Shown: in pieces, positions 17,312 through 25,446 of the stretch
Layout: each line of letters starts with the position of its first letter
Numbering within the stretch: position 1 is the stretch's first letter
DNA from: a bacterium
GTDB taxonomy: Bacteria; Chlamydiota; Chlamydiia; Chlamydiales; SM23-39
Length of the DNA: 34,942 bases
Direction: 5' to 3'
Assembly (NCBI GenBank): GCA_021811265.1
Contig: JAJZPH010000017.1
Location: 1 to 34,942, forward strand
Program-made: the position numbers and the translations under genes
Notes under the pieces: model-generated
The model's database searches: none
Seen by the model: the letters and a program-made list of their open reading frames with translations, nothing else
Told to the model about the DNA's origin: nothing

Positions 17312-18814
17312 TTACTTTAATGGTTCTTTTGCAAGATGGACGGTGCCATCTTGTGCGATTCTGCACTCTTGCTGCAATAAGTGAGGAGCGCTTTGGACAA
17401 TATGGGCAATCAAATTAAAATTTAAAGGTATATTTGGGTCGGCTAGGCGGTCGGATATCAACTCCTTTTGCATCTGCAAGCCTTTGCAAATGAAGGGAAT
17501 TCCTAAAAAAATTGCTTGGTGTAACCTTTCCTCTTTTGTTTTGCCAAGAGAGGGATTTTGAAAAAGAGCGACAAGAAGGGCTGGCATATAGGTGGGAGTT
17601 CGCAGTTTTGGATTCTCCTTTTGGGGGTCGAGAATAGCGATGATTTTTTCTTGCTCGTTTAAGGAAAACGAACTCATTGCCTTTTTTAAAAGAGCTCCTT
17701 CTTCGGGAGTAAAGAGTCGCAGCATAGCGCCGATGCGAGTAAGTGTTCGATCTTTCGCAATTTCTGGATTGAGTCCGAGCCAAGAGGCTCTGACTGCTAG
17801 GTAAGTATAATAAGCCTTTTGTGAGGATGTATTGGGATCGGAAAGAAGGGATAGTGCTTTTCTCATCTCTGCTAAAGATTTATGAACATTTTCTGTATAC
17901 ACAAGAGAGGATTTGTTGTGTTTATGGCCCAAGGCGCCGGCAACGTCACATGCATGTATAAAAAGATCAAAATCGAGGAGTGTGGGATCTGTAGATGGTA
18001 TGCGGCTTGCACGCAGCTTCTCGAGCATAGACGCACCACCTTCTAGGTGTGAGATGTGTCCATAATGAGCTAAATTGGCGCTCTTGAGTAGCAGGCTTTT
18101 TGCCTCTTTGGGGAGGTGGAAAAAAGAGGGGCAGAGCTCGGGTTGTTTTGCTAAGACCTGCATCATGGCCTCATAAAAATCATCGTGATCAGGAAGATCG
18201 ATTCCAAAGCGCTGAAAAACTTCTCTTGCCTTTTCGGTTTTTCCCAGGTCTCCAAGAACAAGAGCTGCTTCCATAGCCAAAGCCATTTCTGATTCAGATA
18301 TTCCTCTCCACTTGGATTGCAGAAGCTTTTTTCCCTGCATGTGCAGCTCTTGGAAACTTTTTTGCGAAAGCATCGCCTCTTTTGATTGCTTTTGGCTAAA
18401 TTCTTGGTATGCTTTGTCGCTTCCATCTAAAATGAGTTGCAGACAGTAAATGGCTGTGAGAGTGCGATCGAGTTCGACAAATTTTTGACCAAGTATCTGT
18501 TGAGAATCTTGCGGGGGGAGAGCTTCTTCGGAAGTGTTACGCTCCTTTGTGTTTGTAAGCCACATGAGCTCGGGGTGCGTCAGAATGCATTGATGGGTCC
18601 TTGCTTTTTCCACATCAACGATGGGGACTACTTTATGAGCGCTAAGAGATGTAGAGATGAGAAGGCAATGTACAAAAAGTAATAATCTAATTCCTATACC
18701 CAAAGAGCTTGGAAAATCGGTTTTTGGAGCACGCCAAAAACTCGGGGTTAGAGGATTTTCGCGTAGCTTTAGAAACCGATTTTCCAAGTTCTTTGGGTGT
18801 ATCTTCTTCATCAT
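17312..18814 (-). CDS. Secreted protein of unknown function with repeat-encoded N-terminus
   Basis: I do not recognise this 500-residue protein. The chosen start is the ATG pair at 18809-18814, preceded by AAAGAAGA. Residues 6-40 are encoded by palindromic repeat unit A (18695-18801). Residues about 41-59 are strongly hydrophobic and end in SLSA, which looks like a signal peptide with cleavage before His60. No ATG, GTG or TTG lies between the repeat and the signal peptide in this frame. The repeat insertion has therefore replaced or extended the original N-terminus. The mature part is helix-rich, with many Leu/Ala segments that could form TPR- or HEAT-like helical hairpins. The frame is open further upstream to 18979, through a second repeat, but that part is unlikely to be translated. 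Strand and position suggest a separate unit upstream of nothing recognisable. Confidence 0.65.
   Translation of the reverse strand: MMKKIHPKNLENRFLKLRENPLTPSFWRAPKTDFPSSLGIGIRLLLFVHCLLISTSLSAHKVVPIVDVEKARTHQCILTHPELMWLTNTKERNTSEEALPPQDSQQILGQKFVELDRTLTAIYCLQLILDGSDKAYQEFSQKQSKEAMLSQKSFQELHMQGKKLLQSKWRGISESEMALAMEAALVLGDLGKTEKAREVFQRFGIDLPDHDDFYEAMMQVLAKQPELCPSFFHLPKEAKSLLLKSANLAHYGHISHLEGGASMLEKLRASRIPSTDPTLLDFDLFIHACDVAGALGHKHNKSSLVYTENVHKSLAEMRKALSLLSDPNTSSQKAYYTYLAVRASWLGLNPEIAKDRTLTRIGAMLRLFTPEEGALLKKAMSSFSLNEQEKIIAILDPQKENPKLRTPTYMPALLVALFQNPSLGKTKEERLHQAIFLGIPFICKGLQMQKELISDRLADPNIPLNFNLIAHIVQSAPHLLQQECRIAQDGTVHLAKEPLK
18695..18801. repeat. Palindromic repeat, unit A (internally deleted copy)
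   Basis: About 107 bp with terminal inverted repeats of the family (left end TATACCCAAAGAGCTTGG, right end as its near complement). The left arm carries the CACGCCAAAAACTCGGGG type of inner sequence and the right arm the GCTACGCGAAAATCC type. The central 55-60 bp palindrome present in units B and D is missing. It lies inside the coding sequence of the 17312-18814 gene and is read through in frame. Confidence 0.9.
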
Positions 18815-19190
18815 TTCTTCTTTGTTTTCATCAAAATGCGGATCATTTTTTGATTGCGAAGATAGAAAAATATTTTTTCTTTCTTTAAGATTTTTTTCAA
18901 TATATACACAAAGAACTTGGAAAATCGGTTTCTGGAGCACGCCAAAAACTCGGGGATGGAAGACCGCAAACTGTCCCATATTTCATTAATATTGGGTAGT
19001 TTACGATCTTCCAACCGCGAGGATTTTCGCTTAAGCTCTAGAAACCGATTTTCCAAGTTCTTTGTGTATACGTTTTTTCTCTGTTTCAAGCTTGTGTTTG
19101 TGGAAATTGTATAGCAATGTAGAAACAGTTCTAATATAGCCGCGACTTAAAAAAGAAGAGAACGTATAAAAATGTTTTTTTGGAGTTGTG
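18802..19190. other. Intergenic region between the divergent secreted-protein and EEP genes
   Basis: This 389-base stretch holds the start of the minus-strand 17312-18814 gene, an AT-rich segment (18820-18902), palindromic repeat unit B (18903-19070) and a 120-base leader before the EEP gene. A GGAG (19182-19185) serves as ribosome binding site for ATG 19191. A TATAAA (19165-19170) could be a -10 but has no good -35. Frames inside the repeat are palindrome shadows and not genes. Confidence 0.6.
18903..19070. repeat. Palindromic repeat, unit B (full-length, 168 bp)
   Basis: The two ends form a perfect 31-bp inverted repeat, starting TATACACAAAGAACTTGG and ending in its exact complement. Inside, the arms carry two different inner sequences (CACGCCAAAAACTCGGGG on the left, the complement of AAGCGAAAATCCTCGCGG on the right). 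The centre (18958-19012) is again a long palindrome, so the whole unit folds as one hairpin around an AT-rich tip. No coding capacity is visible. Size, ends and lack of genes are those of a MITE. The outermost TA could be a target duplication of the IS630/mariner type. Confidence 0.93.
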
Positions 19191-20408
19191 ATGAATTCGT
19201 CGGTAAGTGCAACCAAAGCTTCATCTGATTTTTTTTCAGCTGAAGATGTTTGGGCAAGGAGATTTTTTAATGCTGCGTCGACGACTTTCGAGCCAATGTG
19301 TAGAGTTGTATGGTGCGGATATCGCATCGTAGCGCCTTTTCATAAATTTGACTGTAGGGCTAATACAGTACAAGAGGTTGTTTTACGATTTTTTTACTTT
19401 TTTGAAGCAGCTGCATTGGCTATCCCTGCCGCAGTGCTTGCTTTGGTTTCTGTTCCTTTGCGTTGCATCGGTTGGCTGCTGCAACGCAATGGATATACTC
19501 ACGTTCGAGGAAATCTAGAGGTCAAAGAAAAAATCTTCGCTGCAACCTCTTACCGAATAAGAGTAATGACATTCAATATTGCAGCCGTGCCTGCGGGTAT
19601 ATCTTATCAAGTTGCTGGAGTGCCGCACTGGAAGGCGCGCATCGGTGGGATCGTGAAAGTTATTAGAGAAGCTGATCCAGATGTCCTTGTGGTCGAAGAG
19701 GCTTACGATACAGCAGTTCAAGAAGAGCTCGTTTTGCAACTCAAAGATCGCTATCCTCATTTCTTTCTTCATCTTGGAGTCGGAGCTTTTGGTGGCCTTG
19801 GGCCTGGAGGAGTATTTATGGCAACAAAAGGAGCTGTTGGTCATTTTTCCGACCATCCTTTTCATAACAATCCAATGACGCAGTGCAAAAGTTTTGGTGT
19901 TCTTGAGCTTTTGGACAAGCCCGAAGGTCGGTCTTTTGCTCGTTTTATTGGGACGCATCCTTCCTGGAGAGAAGAGGAAGCAACTCAAAGAGAAGAGCAA
20001 TGGCTGCAAATCCGGGACTATATTGGCGAGCGTAATTTGCAAATATTGTTGCCCACGATCATTGTAGCGGATACAAATACAGAGCGGGATCGAGAAGAGG
20101 GGAGAGAATTACAAACATGGATGCAACCCTATTATGTCTTGCCAGCTCCTACCTGCTGGCACAAATTTCCTCTGGAATGGAAACAAGACGATCGATTTAA
20201 AGATTTTGGACCTAACCGCCCTCGTCAAGTAGATAATATTATGTATGTGCGCGACCGTGACTCACGTGTAAAACTCGTGGCTTGCAACCGCATAGAGTCC
20301 TATCGCGATGATTGCTCAACGTTGTCTGACGATTCTCGACAGCCCTTCGATAATAAAACTGCTATTTCTGACCATCATGCTGTTTTAGCTGAAATCATTT
20401 TTCCTTGA
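19191..20408 (+). CDS. Membrane-anchored endonuclease/exonuclease/phosphatase (EEP) family protein, sphingomyelinase-like
   Basis: This 405-residue protein has a hydrophobic double segment (about residues 66-97) followed by an EEP fold from about residue 120 to the end. The metal and catalytic residues of the family are all visible: Asn129 in MTFNI, Glu170 in VVEEAYD, His256 in GTHPSW, Asp294 and Asn296 in ADTNTE, Asp348 in QVDNI, and Asp394-His395 in SDHHAV. EEP enzymes hydrolyse phosphodiester bonds in nucleic acids, phosphoinositides or sphingomyelin; the substrate here cannot be read from sequence. The ATG at 19191 follows GGAG at proper spacing; GTG at 19188 is too close. The gene is bracketed by palindromic repeats, and its stop codon shares a base with repeat fragment C. 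A secreted or inclusion-membrane role is inference. Confidence 0.8.
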   Translation: MNSSVSATKASSDFFSAEDVWARRFFNAASTTFEPMCRVVWCGYRIVAPFHKFDCRANTVQEVVLRFFYFFEAAALAIPAAVLALVSVPLRCIGWLLQRNGYTHVRGNLEVKEKIFAATSYRIRVMTFNIAAVPAGISYQVAGVPHWKARIGGIVKVIREADPDVLVVEEAYDTAVQEELVLQLKDRYPHFFLHLGVGAFGGLGPGGVFMATKGAVGHFSDHPFHNNPMTQCKSFGVLELLDKPEGRSFARFIGTHPSWREEEATQREEQWLQIRDYIGERNLQILLPTIIVADTNTERDREEGRELQTWMQPYYVLPAPTCWHKFPLEWKQDDRFKDFGPNRPRQVDNIMYVRDRDSRVKLVACNRIESYRDDCSTLSDDSRQPFDNKTAISDHHAVLAEIIFP

Positions 20409-20438
20409 GAAACCGATTTTCCAAGTTCTTTGTGTATA
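20408..20438. repeat. Palindromic repeat, fragment C (solo 31-bp end)
   Basis: An exact copy of the 31-bp right end of unit B (AGAAACCGATTTTCCAAG through GTGTATA), with no inner sequence and no second end next to it. Its first base is the last base of the EEP stop codon. In orientation it forms an inverted pair with the left end of unit B, 1.5 kb upstream, so the EEP gene lies between two opposed ends. Confidence 0.92.
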
Positions 20439-20544
20439 TTTATTTTTGGCGAACCCAGTGCATTCATTATTAGATTTTAAGTGGAAATAGATATCAAAAA
20501 TTTGTTGTTGCAAATGTGCTACTTGCGATATATGGATGTTTTAA

Positions 20545-20562
20545 CCTCTCTTGCGAGAGAGG
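20545..20562. promoter_or_regulatory. Near-perfect 18-bp palindrome before the 20590 gene
   Basis: CCTCTCTTGCGAGAGAGG has perfect 6-bp arms around TTGCGA and lies 28 bases upstream of the ATG at 20590. It could be a protein-binding site or an mRNA hairpin in the leader of the rpe-acc gene run. It has no T-run, so it is not an intrinsic terminator. The remaining leader (20439-20544) is AT-rich and shows nothing else I can support. Confidence 0.3.
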
Positions 20563-20589
20563 ACGAAAGACTTCTTCCATAGCGGGATT

Positions 20590-22497
20590 ATGAAAACTCT
20601 GCCCCTGTTAGAAATCGCATTTCCCGAGCTCGAAACATCGTCGGAAATGGCTCTGCATTCACGAGAAAGAATTCAAGAGGTGGTCTCCCTTCTTGTTCCT
20701 GAGGATTTTTGGGATGAAAACAAACAAAAACAGTGGCTGGAGCAGCAGCTTCCTGTGATCCAATCCAAAGAGGGCGTTTCTTCTATTTCCTTTGTCCTTT
20801 TGTGCCGGCAGAGAATTAATGTAGGCCATTTTTTTTATGATATGGTAAGCCACTGGCTCGTTCCAAATAAAAGACTCAACGTGGACTTTTTCTTTTCTGT
20901 TGATTTTCGCTTCCCGAAAATTTCTCATGAGCTGTTCACTCTAGTTGAAGCTGCCATTTCATTTCAAAGTGAAGAGGAGAGAGAAGATATCAGAAGAAAT
21001 ATTAAAAACTTGGAAACGGAGATTCGACTGGGCGTCATTTCGGATTACCATGCCAGCCGTATCATAGAGTTCAAAGGGCTCCCTTCTGATCGCAAGACGA
21101 TGATGATCCAGGAAAAGATTGGCTCGTTAATGAAGTCGCGACCTCAAGATTTTGGTAGGAGCATTTTCACACAAATGCAACATTTTTTGGTCACCTGCCG
21201 TGAGGATTTTAAAGCAATTCGAGATCCCCATCATATTAGTCGCCTCATCTCGGTGCTTTATTATACGCGCAAGGGAATCAAAGAAAGGCTTGAAAAAGAG
21301 TCCAACCAGCGTCATCTTGCCGTCAAGTTTTTTAAAACAAGATTGCATCTTCCAGAAAAGGATAAAGTTGTTTTGGGGATCTTGGTAGGACTCAATTTTT
21401 TAAGCGAGCGAGAGATCTTTGGTAGCGATCACATGATGCAGGTGATCAAAGGGCATCTTCCCCATGCGCAGATGATTGAAAATTCCTTTTTTCTAGATCG
21501 CAACAACAAAAGCTCGATTCAAACAATCTATCTAGAAATCGAAAAAAAAGACGCAGAGGAATTCACTGCGGAGGATATCAAACTTCTCAGAGAGGTCCTT
21601 CCAGGAAGTGTCCGAGGTGCTATCGAACAGCTGCTCCACCCCATCTTCATGCCAAGGAACGAGGAAGAGATTGTGCGCAGCATTATGACTCTATCGCGCC
21701 AAATTCGCTATGTGCATGACCTTCCCCAGTTGATCATCAATTTCGATCAACAAACCAGCACAGAGCTCTCTTTTACAATCGTTCTCTTGCGAGTTTTAAA
21801 GATCGACTCCGAGCCTATCTTAAAAATTTTATCGAGAGGAGGAAAGGACATTCACCTTTCTGTAGATCGGGTGAAAAAGGTAGGGCTTTTGCGCAGACGG
21901 CATTACAAAGAAGCCAATGTGTTGCGAGCTGTGTGCGCCAGTCAACCTTTTTTGCGGGCTGATCATAGCGTGGATTTGAATCAGGCGCGCCATTTTGTCC
22001 TTTCGGAACTAGTGCGACTTTTTGGCGAAGTAAGAGATTATAATGGGGGGTTGATCGGCAAGCAAAATCAAGTATATAAGGCCTTTAAGGCAGAGTTAGG
22101 GGCTGTGGCTGAAAAGCAGCAGATTTTGTTGGAAAAATTTTTCTATTCTGTCCAACCGGTGGAAAGAATCCTCACTCGTCCCACAGAACCATTAAAAAAT
22201 CTTTTTTTGATGCTGATTAATACAGTCAATCGCGAAGAAAACCGCATCCGTAAACGAAGCGACTGGCTGTTTAAGCAAGAAGCAAAAGCAGTCTATGTAA
22301 TTGTCCCTCTGTACGATCTGACAAAAAAGAAAAAACTCTTGGAAATGATGGAAGAGCTTCATTTCCTCTCTTCCGAGGTGATCTCATTTGAGATTTCTCT
22401 TGACGATGCCAGCTATGTGGGTTACGTCTATTTTTGCACGGATACCATCCGTCAAAAAAACTTCTTGAAACAGATCCAGCAAGCGCTTGACTTTTGA
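20590..22497 (+). CDS. Conserved-looking protein of unknown function (635 residues)
   Basis: I do not recognise this protein. It is a large, soluble, helix-rich protein with regular charged heptad-like stretches (for example near residues 130-175 and 240-260), no signal peptide and no membrane segment. No catalytic motif stands out. I chose ATG 20590 with GGGAT before it; a TTG at 20551 in the same frame lacks a ribosome binding site and overlaps a palindrome. It heads the plus-strand run that continues with rpe 46 bases later, so it may belong to the same transcript. Its codon use looks like that of its housekeeping neighbours, which argues against recent transfer. It may be a chlamydia-specific protein. 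Confidence 0.75.
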   Translation: MKTLPLLEIAFPELETSSEMALHSRERIQEVVSLLVPEDFWDENKQKQWLEQQLPVIQSKEGVSSISFVLLCRQRINVGHFFYDMVSHWLVPNKRLNVDFFFSVDFRFPKISHELFTLVEAAISFQSEEEREDIRRNIKNLETEIRLGVISDYHASRIIEFKGLPSDRKTMMIQEKIGSLMKSRPQDFGRSIFTQMQHFLVTCREDFKAIRDPHHISRLISVLYYTRKGIKERLEKESNQRHLAVKFFKTRLHLPEKDKVVLGILVGLNFLSEREIFGSDHMMQVIKGHLPHAQMIENSFFLDRNNKSSIQTIYLEIEKKDAEEFTAEDIKLLREVLPGSVRGAIEQLLHPIFMPRNEEEIVRSIMTLSRQIRYVHDLPQLIINFDQQTSTELSFTIVLLRVLKIDSEPILKILSRGGKDIHLSVDRVKKVGLLRRRHYKEANVLRAVCASQPFLRADHSVDLNQARHFVLSELVRLFGEVRDYNGGLIGKQNQVYKAFKAELGAVAEKQQILLEKFFYSVQPVERILTRPTEPLKNLFLMLINTVNREENRIRKRSDWLFKQEAKAVYVIVPLYDLTKKKKLLEMMEELHFLSSEVISFEISLDDASYVGYVYFCTDTIRQKNFLKQIQQALDF

Positions 22498-22543
22498 CCT
22501 TGTTGCAGATAAGGTAAAAAGGCGAATAATAAGCGGATTTTTC

Positions 22544-23221
22544 ATGCCAGAGGCGAAGGTTCAAGTGGCAGCATCGATTTTATCGGCCGATTTTGGTCAT
22601 TTGGCTGATGAAGCCAAGCGTATAGAAGATGCTGGCGCCGATGCCATTCACATTGACGTGATGGATGGACACTTCGTTCCCAATTTTTCTCTTGGAGCTC
22701 GTGCTGTGGAGGCGATCCACCGCTCCTGCAACCTTTTTCTGGACGTCCATTTGATGATCTATAACCCTTTTGACTATGTGGAGAGCTTTATCGCAGCAGG
22801 AGCCGATCAAATCACTTTTCATTTTGAGGCAACAGAAAATGTTGAAGATGCATTAAAATTCATCCGCAAATGCGGAAAAAAAGCAGGTCTTGCATTTAAT
22901 CCTGAAACCTCGAGCTCTTTCATTTCCTCTTTTTTTCATCGATGCGACCTCATTTTGTTTTTGACCGTGCATCCAGGATTTGGTGGGCAAAGATTTCTAA
23001 AAGATGTTGCGAAGAAGATACAAACGACGCGTGAGCTCTTAGAGCGTATGCAGGGTAGAAAAGAGCATGCCATGGACATTCAAGTGGATGGAGGGATCAA
23101 CCCAGAAACTGCTCGAATAGCTGTGCGAGCGGGCGCCAATTATTTAGTGTCTGGGCACTACCTATTTTCTCAGCCCAACATGAAAGCAGCAATTGAACAG
23201 TTGAAGGGTTGTGCTTCGTGA
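22544..23221 (+). CDS. rpe: Ribulose-phosphate 3-epimerase
   Basis: Rpe (225 residues, the family's usual length) interconverts ribulose 5-phosphate and xylulose 5-phosphate in the pentose phosphate pathway. It is a TIM barrel with all family motifs: AASILSADFGHL near residue 9, IHIDVMDGHFVPN (metal and catalytic Asp) near 35, LDVHLMI, LTVHPGFGGQ and the late DGGIN phosphate-binding loop. ATG 22544 gives the conserved N-terminus; an upstream TTG at 22487 would overlap the previous gene and add 19 atypical residues. It overlaps the next gene (yvcK) in a GTGA. In C. trachomatis rpe (CT121) is directly followed by efp. Confidence 0.96.
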   Translation: MPEAKVQVAASILSADFGHLADEAKRIEDAGADAIHIDVMDGHFVPNFSLGARAVEAIHRSCNLFLDVHLMIYNPFDYVESFIAAGADQITFHFEATENVEDALKFIRKCGKKAGLAFNPETSSSFISSFFHRCDLILFLTVHPGFGGQRFLKDVAKKIQTTRELLERMQGRKEHAMDIQVDGGINPETARIAVRAGANYLVSGHYLFSQPNMKAAIEQLKGCAS

Positions 23222-24207
23222 GACATGGAAAAAAAACCCCTTTGCAAAAAAAAGTTGTGGCGATTGGAGGAGGAACGGGTAATTTTGTCGTGTTGAAGGG
23301 GTTGAAACAATACGATGTAGAGCTTTCTGCTATTGTTTCCATGGCCGATAACGGGGGAAGCACTGGAATTTTGCGCGATGAGCTTGGCGTATTGCCGCCA
23401 GGAGATGTGAGGCAGTGTCTGGTTGCTCTTTCCAATTCCAGTCGTTTGATGCGCGATTTGATGAACTATCGTTTTGAGAATGGCAACCTGGGTGGCCATA
23501 GCTTTGGCAATCTGCTCTTGTCTGCTTTAGAAAAAGTTGCTGGAAGTTTTGAAAAAGCGGTGGAAGAAGCGGGAAAAATCCTTTCGATTCGAGGTAAGGT
23601 CATTCCAGTGACGACCAATCAAGTGCATTTGAAGATGGTCCTCAACAATGACAAAATTTTAGAAGGAGAGGGAAATATCTATCTCTCCAGAGAAATCGAT
23701 CAGGGATATAAAAGCATTTATTTGGAACCCTATCCGAAGGTAAATCCTCATGTAATAGAAGAGATCATGAGTGCCGATCTCATTGTCCTTGGACCCGGAG
23801 GCATCTATACTTCCATTATTCCCAATCTTTTAGTTGAAAAAGTGAGCGAAGCTTTAAAATCTACTTCGGCCAAGAAGGTTTTTGTTCTGAATTTGATGAA
23901 CCGAAAAGGACAGACAACGGGATGGAAAGTGAGCCATAACCTCAAAGAGTTGGTGCGATTTATTGGCGAGGATATTTTTGACTATCTTCTCGTAAATACC
24001 GGACAGCCGCAAAAAGAGCTGATCGATGCCTATTCTGAAGAAGGAGAGCTCATAGAAAATGACTTGGAGGACTCCCGATTGATTTTTTCCGACCTTTTGG
24101 GCACACTATCGTCGCATACGAAAAATGATTTGATGAAAAGAAGTTTGATTCGACATGATTCAAAAAAATTGGCAAAGGAACTGATCAACATTGTTAATAC
24201 TCTTTGA
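23218..24207 (+). CDS. yvcK: YvcK/CofD-like gluconeogenesis factor
   Basis: A 329-residue member of the YvcK (UPF0052) family, cytoplasmic UDP-sugar-binding proteins needed for normal cell-wall synthesis and for growth on gluconeogenic carbon sources in Bacillus. The family pattern is clear: AIGGGTGNFVVLKGL near residue 14, MADNGGSTGILRDELG near 40, PPGDVRQCLVALS, GHSFGNLLL, and LVLGPGGIYTSIIPNL near 190. I chose GTG at 23218, whose codon overlaps the rpe stop (GTGA) and which has GAAGGG at good spacing; a TTG at 23209 is too close. Coupled to rpe upstream, and overlapping the HAD gene downstream by 17 bases. Confidence 0.92.
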   Translation: MRHGKKTPLQKKVVAIGGGTGNFVVLKGLKQYDVELSAIVSMADNGGSTGILRDELGVLPPGDVRQCLVALSNSSRLMRDLMNYRFENGNLGGHSFGNLLLSALEKVAGSFEKAVEEAGKILSIRGKVIPVTTNQVHLKMVLNNDKILEGEGNIYLSREIDQGYKSIYLEPYPKVNPHVIEEIMSADLIVLGPGGIYTSIIPNLLVEKVSEALKSTSAKKVFVLNLMNRKGQTTGWKVSHNLKELVRFIGEDIFDYLLVNTGQPQKELIDAYSEEGELIENDLEDSRLIFSDLLGTLSSHTKNDLMKRSLIRHDSKKLAKELINIVNTL

Positions 24208-24877
24208 TTTAGATGATACTTTGCTTGATACGACGGGATCGATCACCCCCTATCGACTGCGCCAGATTTTGGATTTTTTACAAAGCAACGGTGTGCGATT
24301 TGCCTCTATCAAAGAGGCTTATGCAAAACTACAAGAGATGGCAAGCGTTGCCGATAGCACGCAAGAGGCTGTAAAAAAATTTCTAGAAAGCTATCGAATT
24401 GAGGCAAAGATAGAGGCAATACAAGACCTTTTGAGCACCCCTCTTCCTCCTGATATGAATGTTATGCTTTGTCCCGGTGCCAAAGAAATACTTCAAGATT
24501 TGTATCCTTTTCACGATCTGGCTCTTGTGACACGAGGCTTTCCCGATCTGCAAAAACAAAAATGGGAAAAAGCTGGCCTAGATACTTCGCTTTTTTGTAA
24601 AATTGCCGTTGTGGAGCCGACGGCTCGCATGGGTAAAAAAACTGTCTATGAACTGCTGCTCAAAGAAAGAAAGAAAAGAGCAAGTGAAGTTCTTGTATGT
24701 GGCGACCATTTGACTTACGATCTTCGTCCTGCAAAGGAGCTTGGGTGTTGGACGGTTTTGATGCAGTGGGGCAAAGGGAAGAGATGGAAAGAGGACACAG
24801 AACTTTTTGATTTTACCATTTCCCACTTAGGAGAACTGAAAAGCATTGTGGCCCACCTCCAACAAAGGAAGAGATAG
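24191..24877 (+). CDS. HAD-family hydrolase (phosphatase)
   Basis: This 228-residue protein is a haloacid dehalogenase superfamily phosphatase of unknown substrate. Motif I FDLDDTLLD has the nucleophile Asp7 and Asp9. A helical cap lies at about residues 15-85. The lysine of motif III is in ARMGKKTVYE and motif IV is CGDHLTYDL. The frame has a stop at 24182-24184 and the first usable start is TTG 24191, which overlaps the end of yvcK by 17 bases, so it is probably translated by coupling. It ends two bases before efp. This gene and yvcK interrupt the rpe-efp adjacency seen in C. trachomatis. Confidence 0.88.
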   Translation: MLILFDLDDTLLDTTGSITPYRLRQILDFLQSNGVRFASIKEAYAKLQEMASVADSTQEAVKKFLESYRIEAKIEAIQDLLSTPLPPDMNVMLCPGAKEILQDLYPFHDLALVTRGFPDLQKQKWEKAGLDTSLFCKIAVVEPTARMGKKTVYELLLKERKKRASEVLVCGDHLTYDLRPAKELGCWTVLMQWGKGKRWKEDTELFDFTISHLGELKSIVAHLQQRKR

Positions 24878-24879
24878 CA

Positions 24880-25440
24880 ATGATTACAAGCAATCAAATC
24901 ACTCCGGGCATGACCATTCGGGTGGACGCAGCGATTTATCGCGTAGAGTCTAGTATTAAAGTGACCGCAGCAAAGGGGAGCACGCCTTTTGTGAAGACAA
25001 AACTTCGCGATTTGTCAAATGATGAAGTAATCGAGAAGAATTTTAAGTTGAATCAGAATGTAGAAGAAGTTTTTTTAGAAGAGCACCATCTTGAGTTTCT
25101 CTATCCTGAGGGCAAGAATTATCTTTTTCTTGATATCGACACATTGGAAAAAACACTGGTGCCTGCCCATGTTTTGAATGCAGCGATTCATTATTTAAAA
25201 GAGGGAATACAGGTCAAAGCGCTTTTTTATAGCGATACAATTTTTTCCGTAGAACTTCCCCAATTTTTGGAACTCATGATAGTAAAGACGGAACCAAAAG
25301 AGGAAAAAGGGGGGGCCAGCGGAAGTACGAAGCGTGCTGTATTGGAGACCGGAGCTACGATTGAAGTTCCTCTTTTCGTCGAGTCGGGAGATATCATTAA
25401 AGTGGATGTGCATGCAAATGGATATATTCAAAGAGTCTAA
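24880..25440 (+). CDS. efp: Translation elongation factor P
   Basis: EF-P (186 residues) relieves ribosome stalling at polyproline stretches. The KOW-like N-domain has Lys32 in TAAKGSTPF at the loop tip, equal to the E. coli lysine that receives beta-lysylation. OB domains II and III follow, with the signature TLEKTLVPAHVL in the middle and ASGSTKRAVLETGATIEVPLFVESGD at the end (starting near residue 146). Chlamydiae carry two efp genes; the position before accB and accC identifies this as the efp1-type copy (CT122). It starts 2 bases after the HAD gene and ends 6 bases before accB. Confidence 0.96.
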   Translation: MITSNQITPGMTIRVDAAIYRVESSIKVTAAKGSTPFVKTKLRDLSNDEVIEKNFKLNQNVEEVFLEEHHLEFLYPEGKNYLFLDIDTLEKTLVPAHVLNAAIHYLKEGIQVKALFYSDTIFSVELPQFLELMIVKTEPKEEKGGASGSTKRAVLETGATIEVPLFVESGDIIKVDVHANGYIQRV

Positions 25441-25446
25441 GGGGGT

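Noticed and set aside
18811-19089. Minus-strand 92-codon frame across repeat B
   Set aside because: It is translated repeat sequence whose two halves mirror each other; no ribosome binding site and no domain.
18695-20438. CRISPR array suggested by repeated sequence
   Set aside because: The repeats are long inverted palindromes of variable spacing with no unique equal-length spacers and no cas genes.
20533-20583. 16-codon frame before the 20590 gene
   Set aside because: Too short, no good ribosome binding site, and it runs through the palindrome; no support as a gene.
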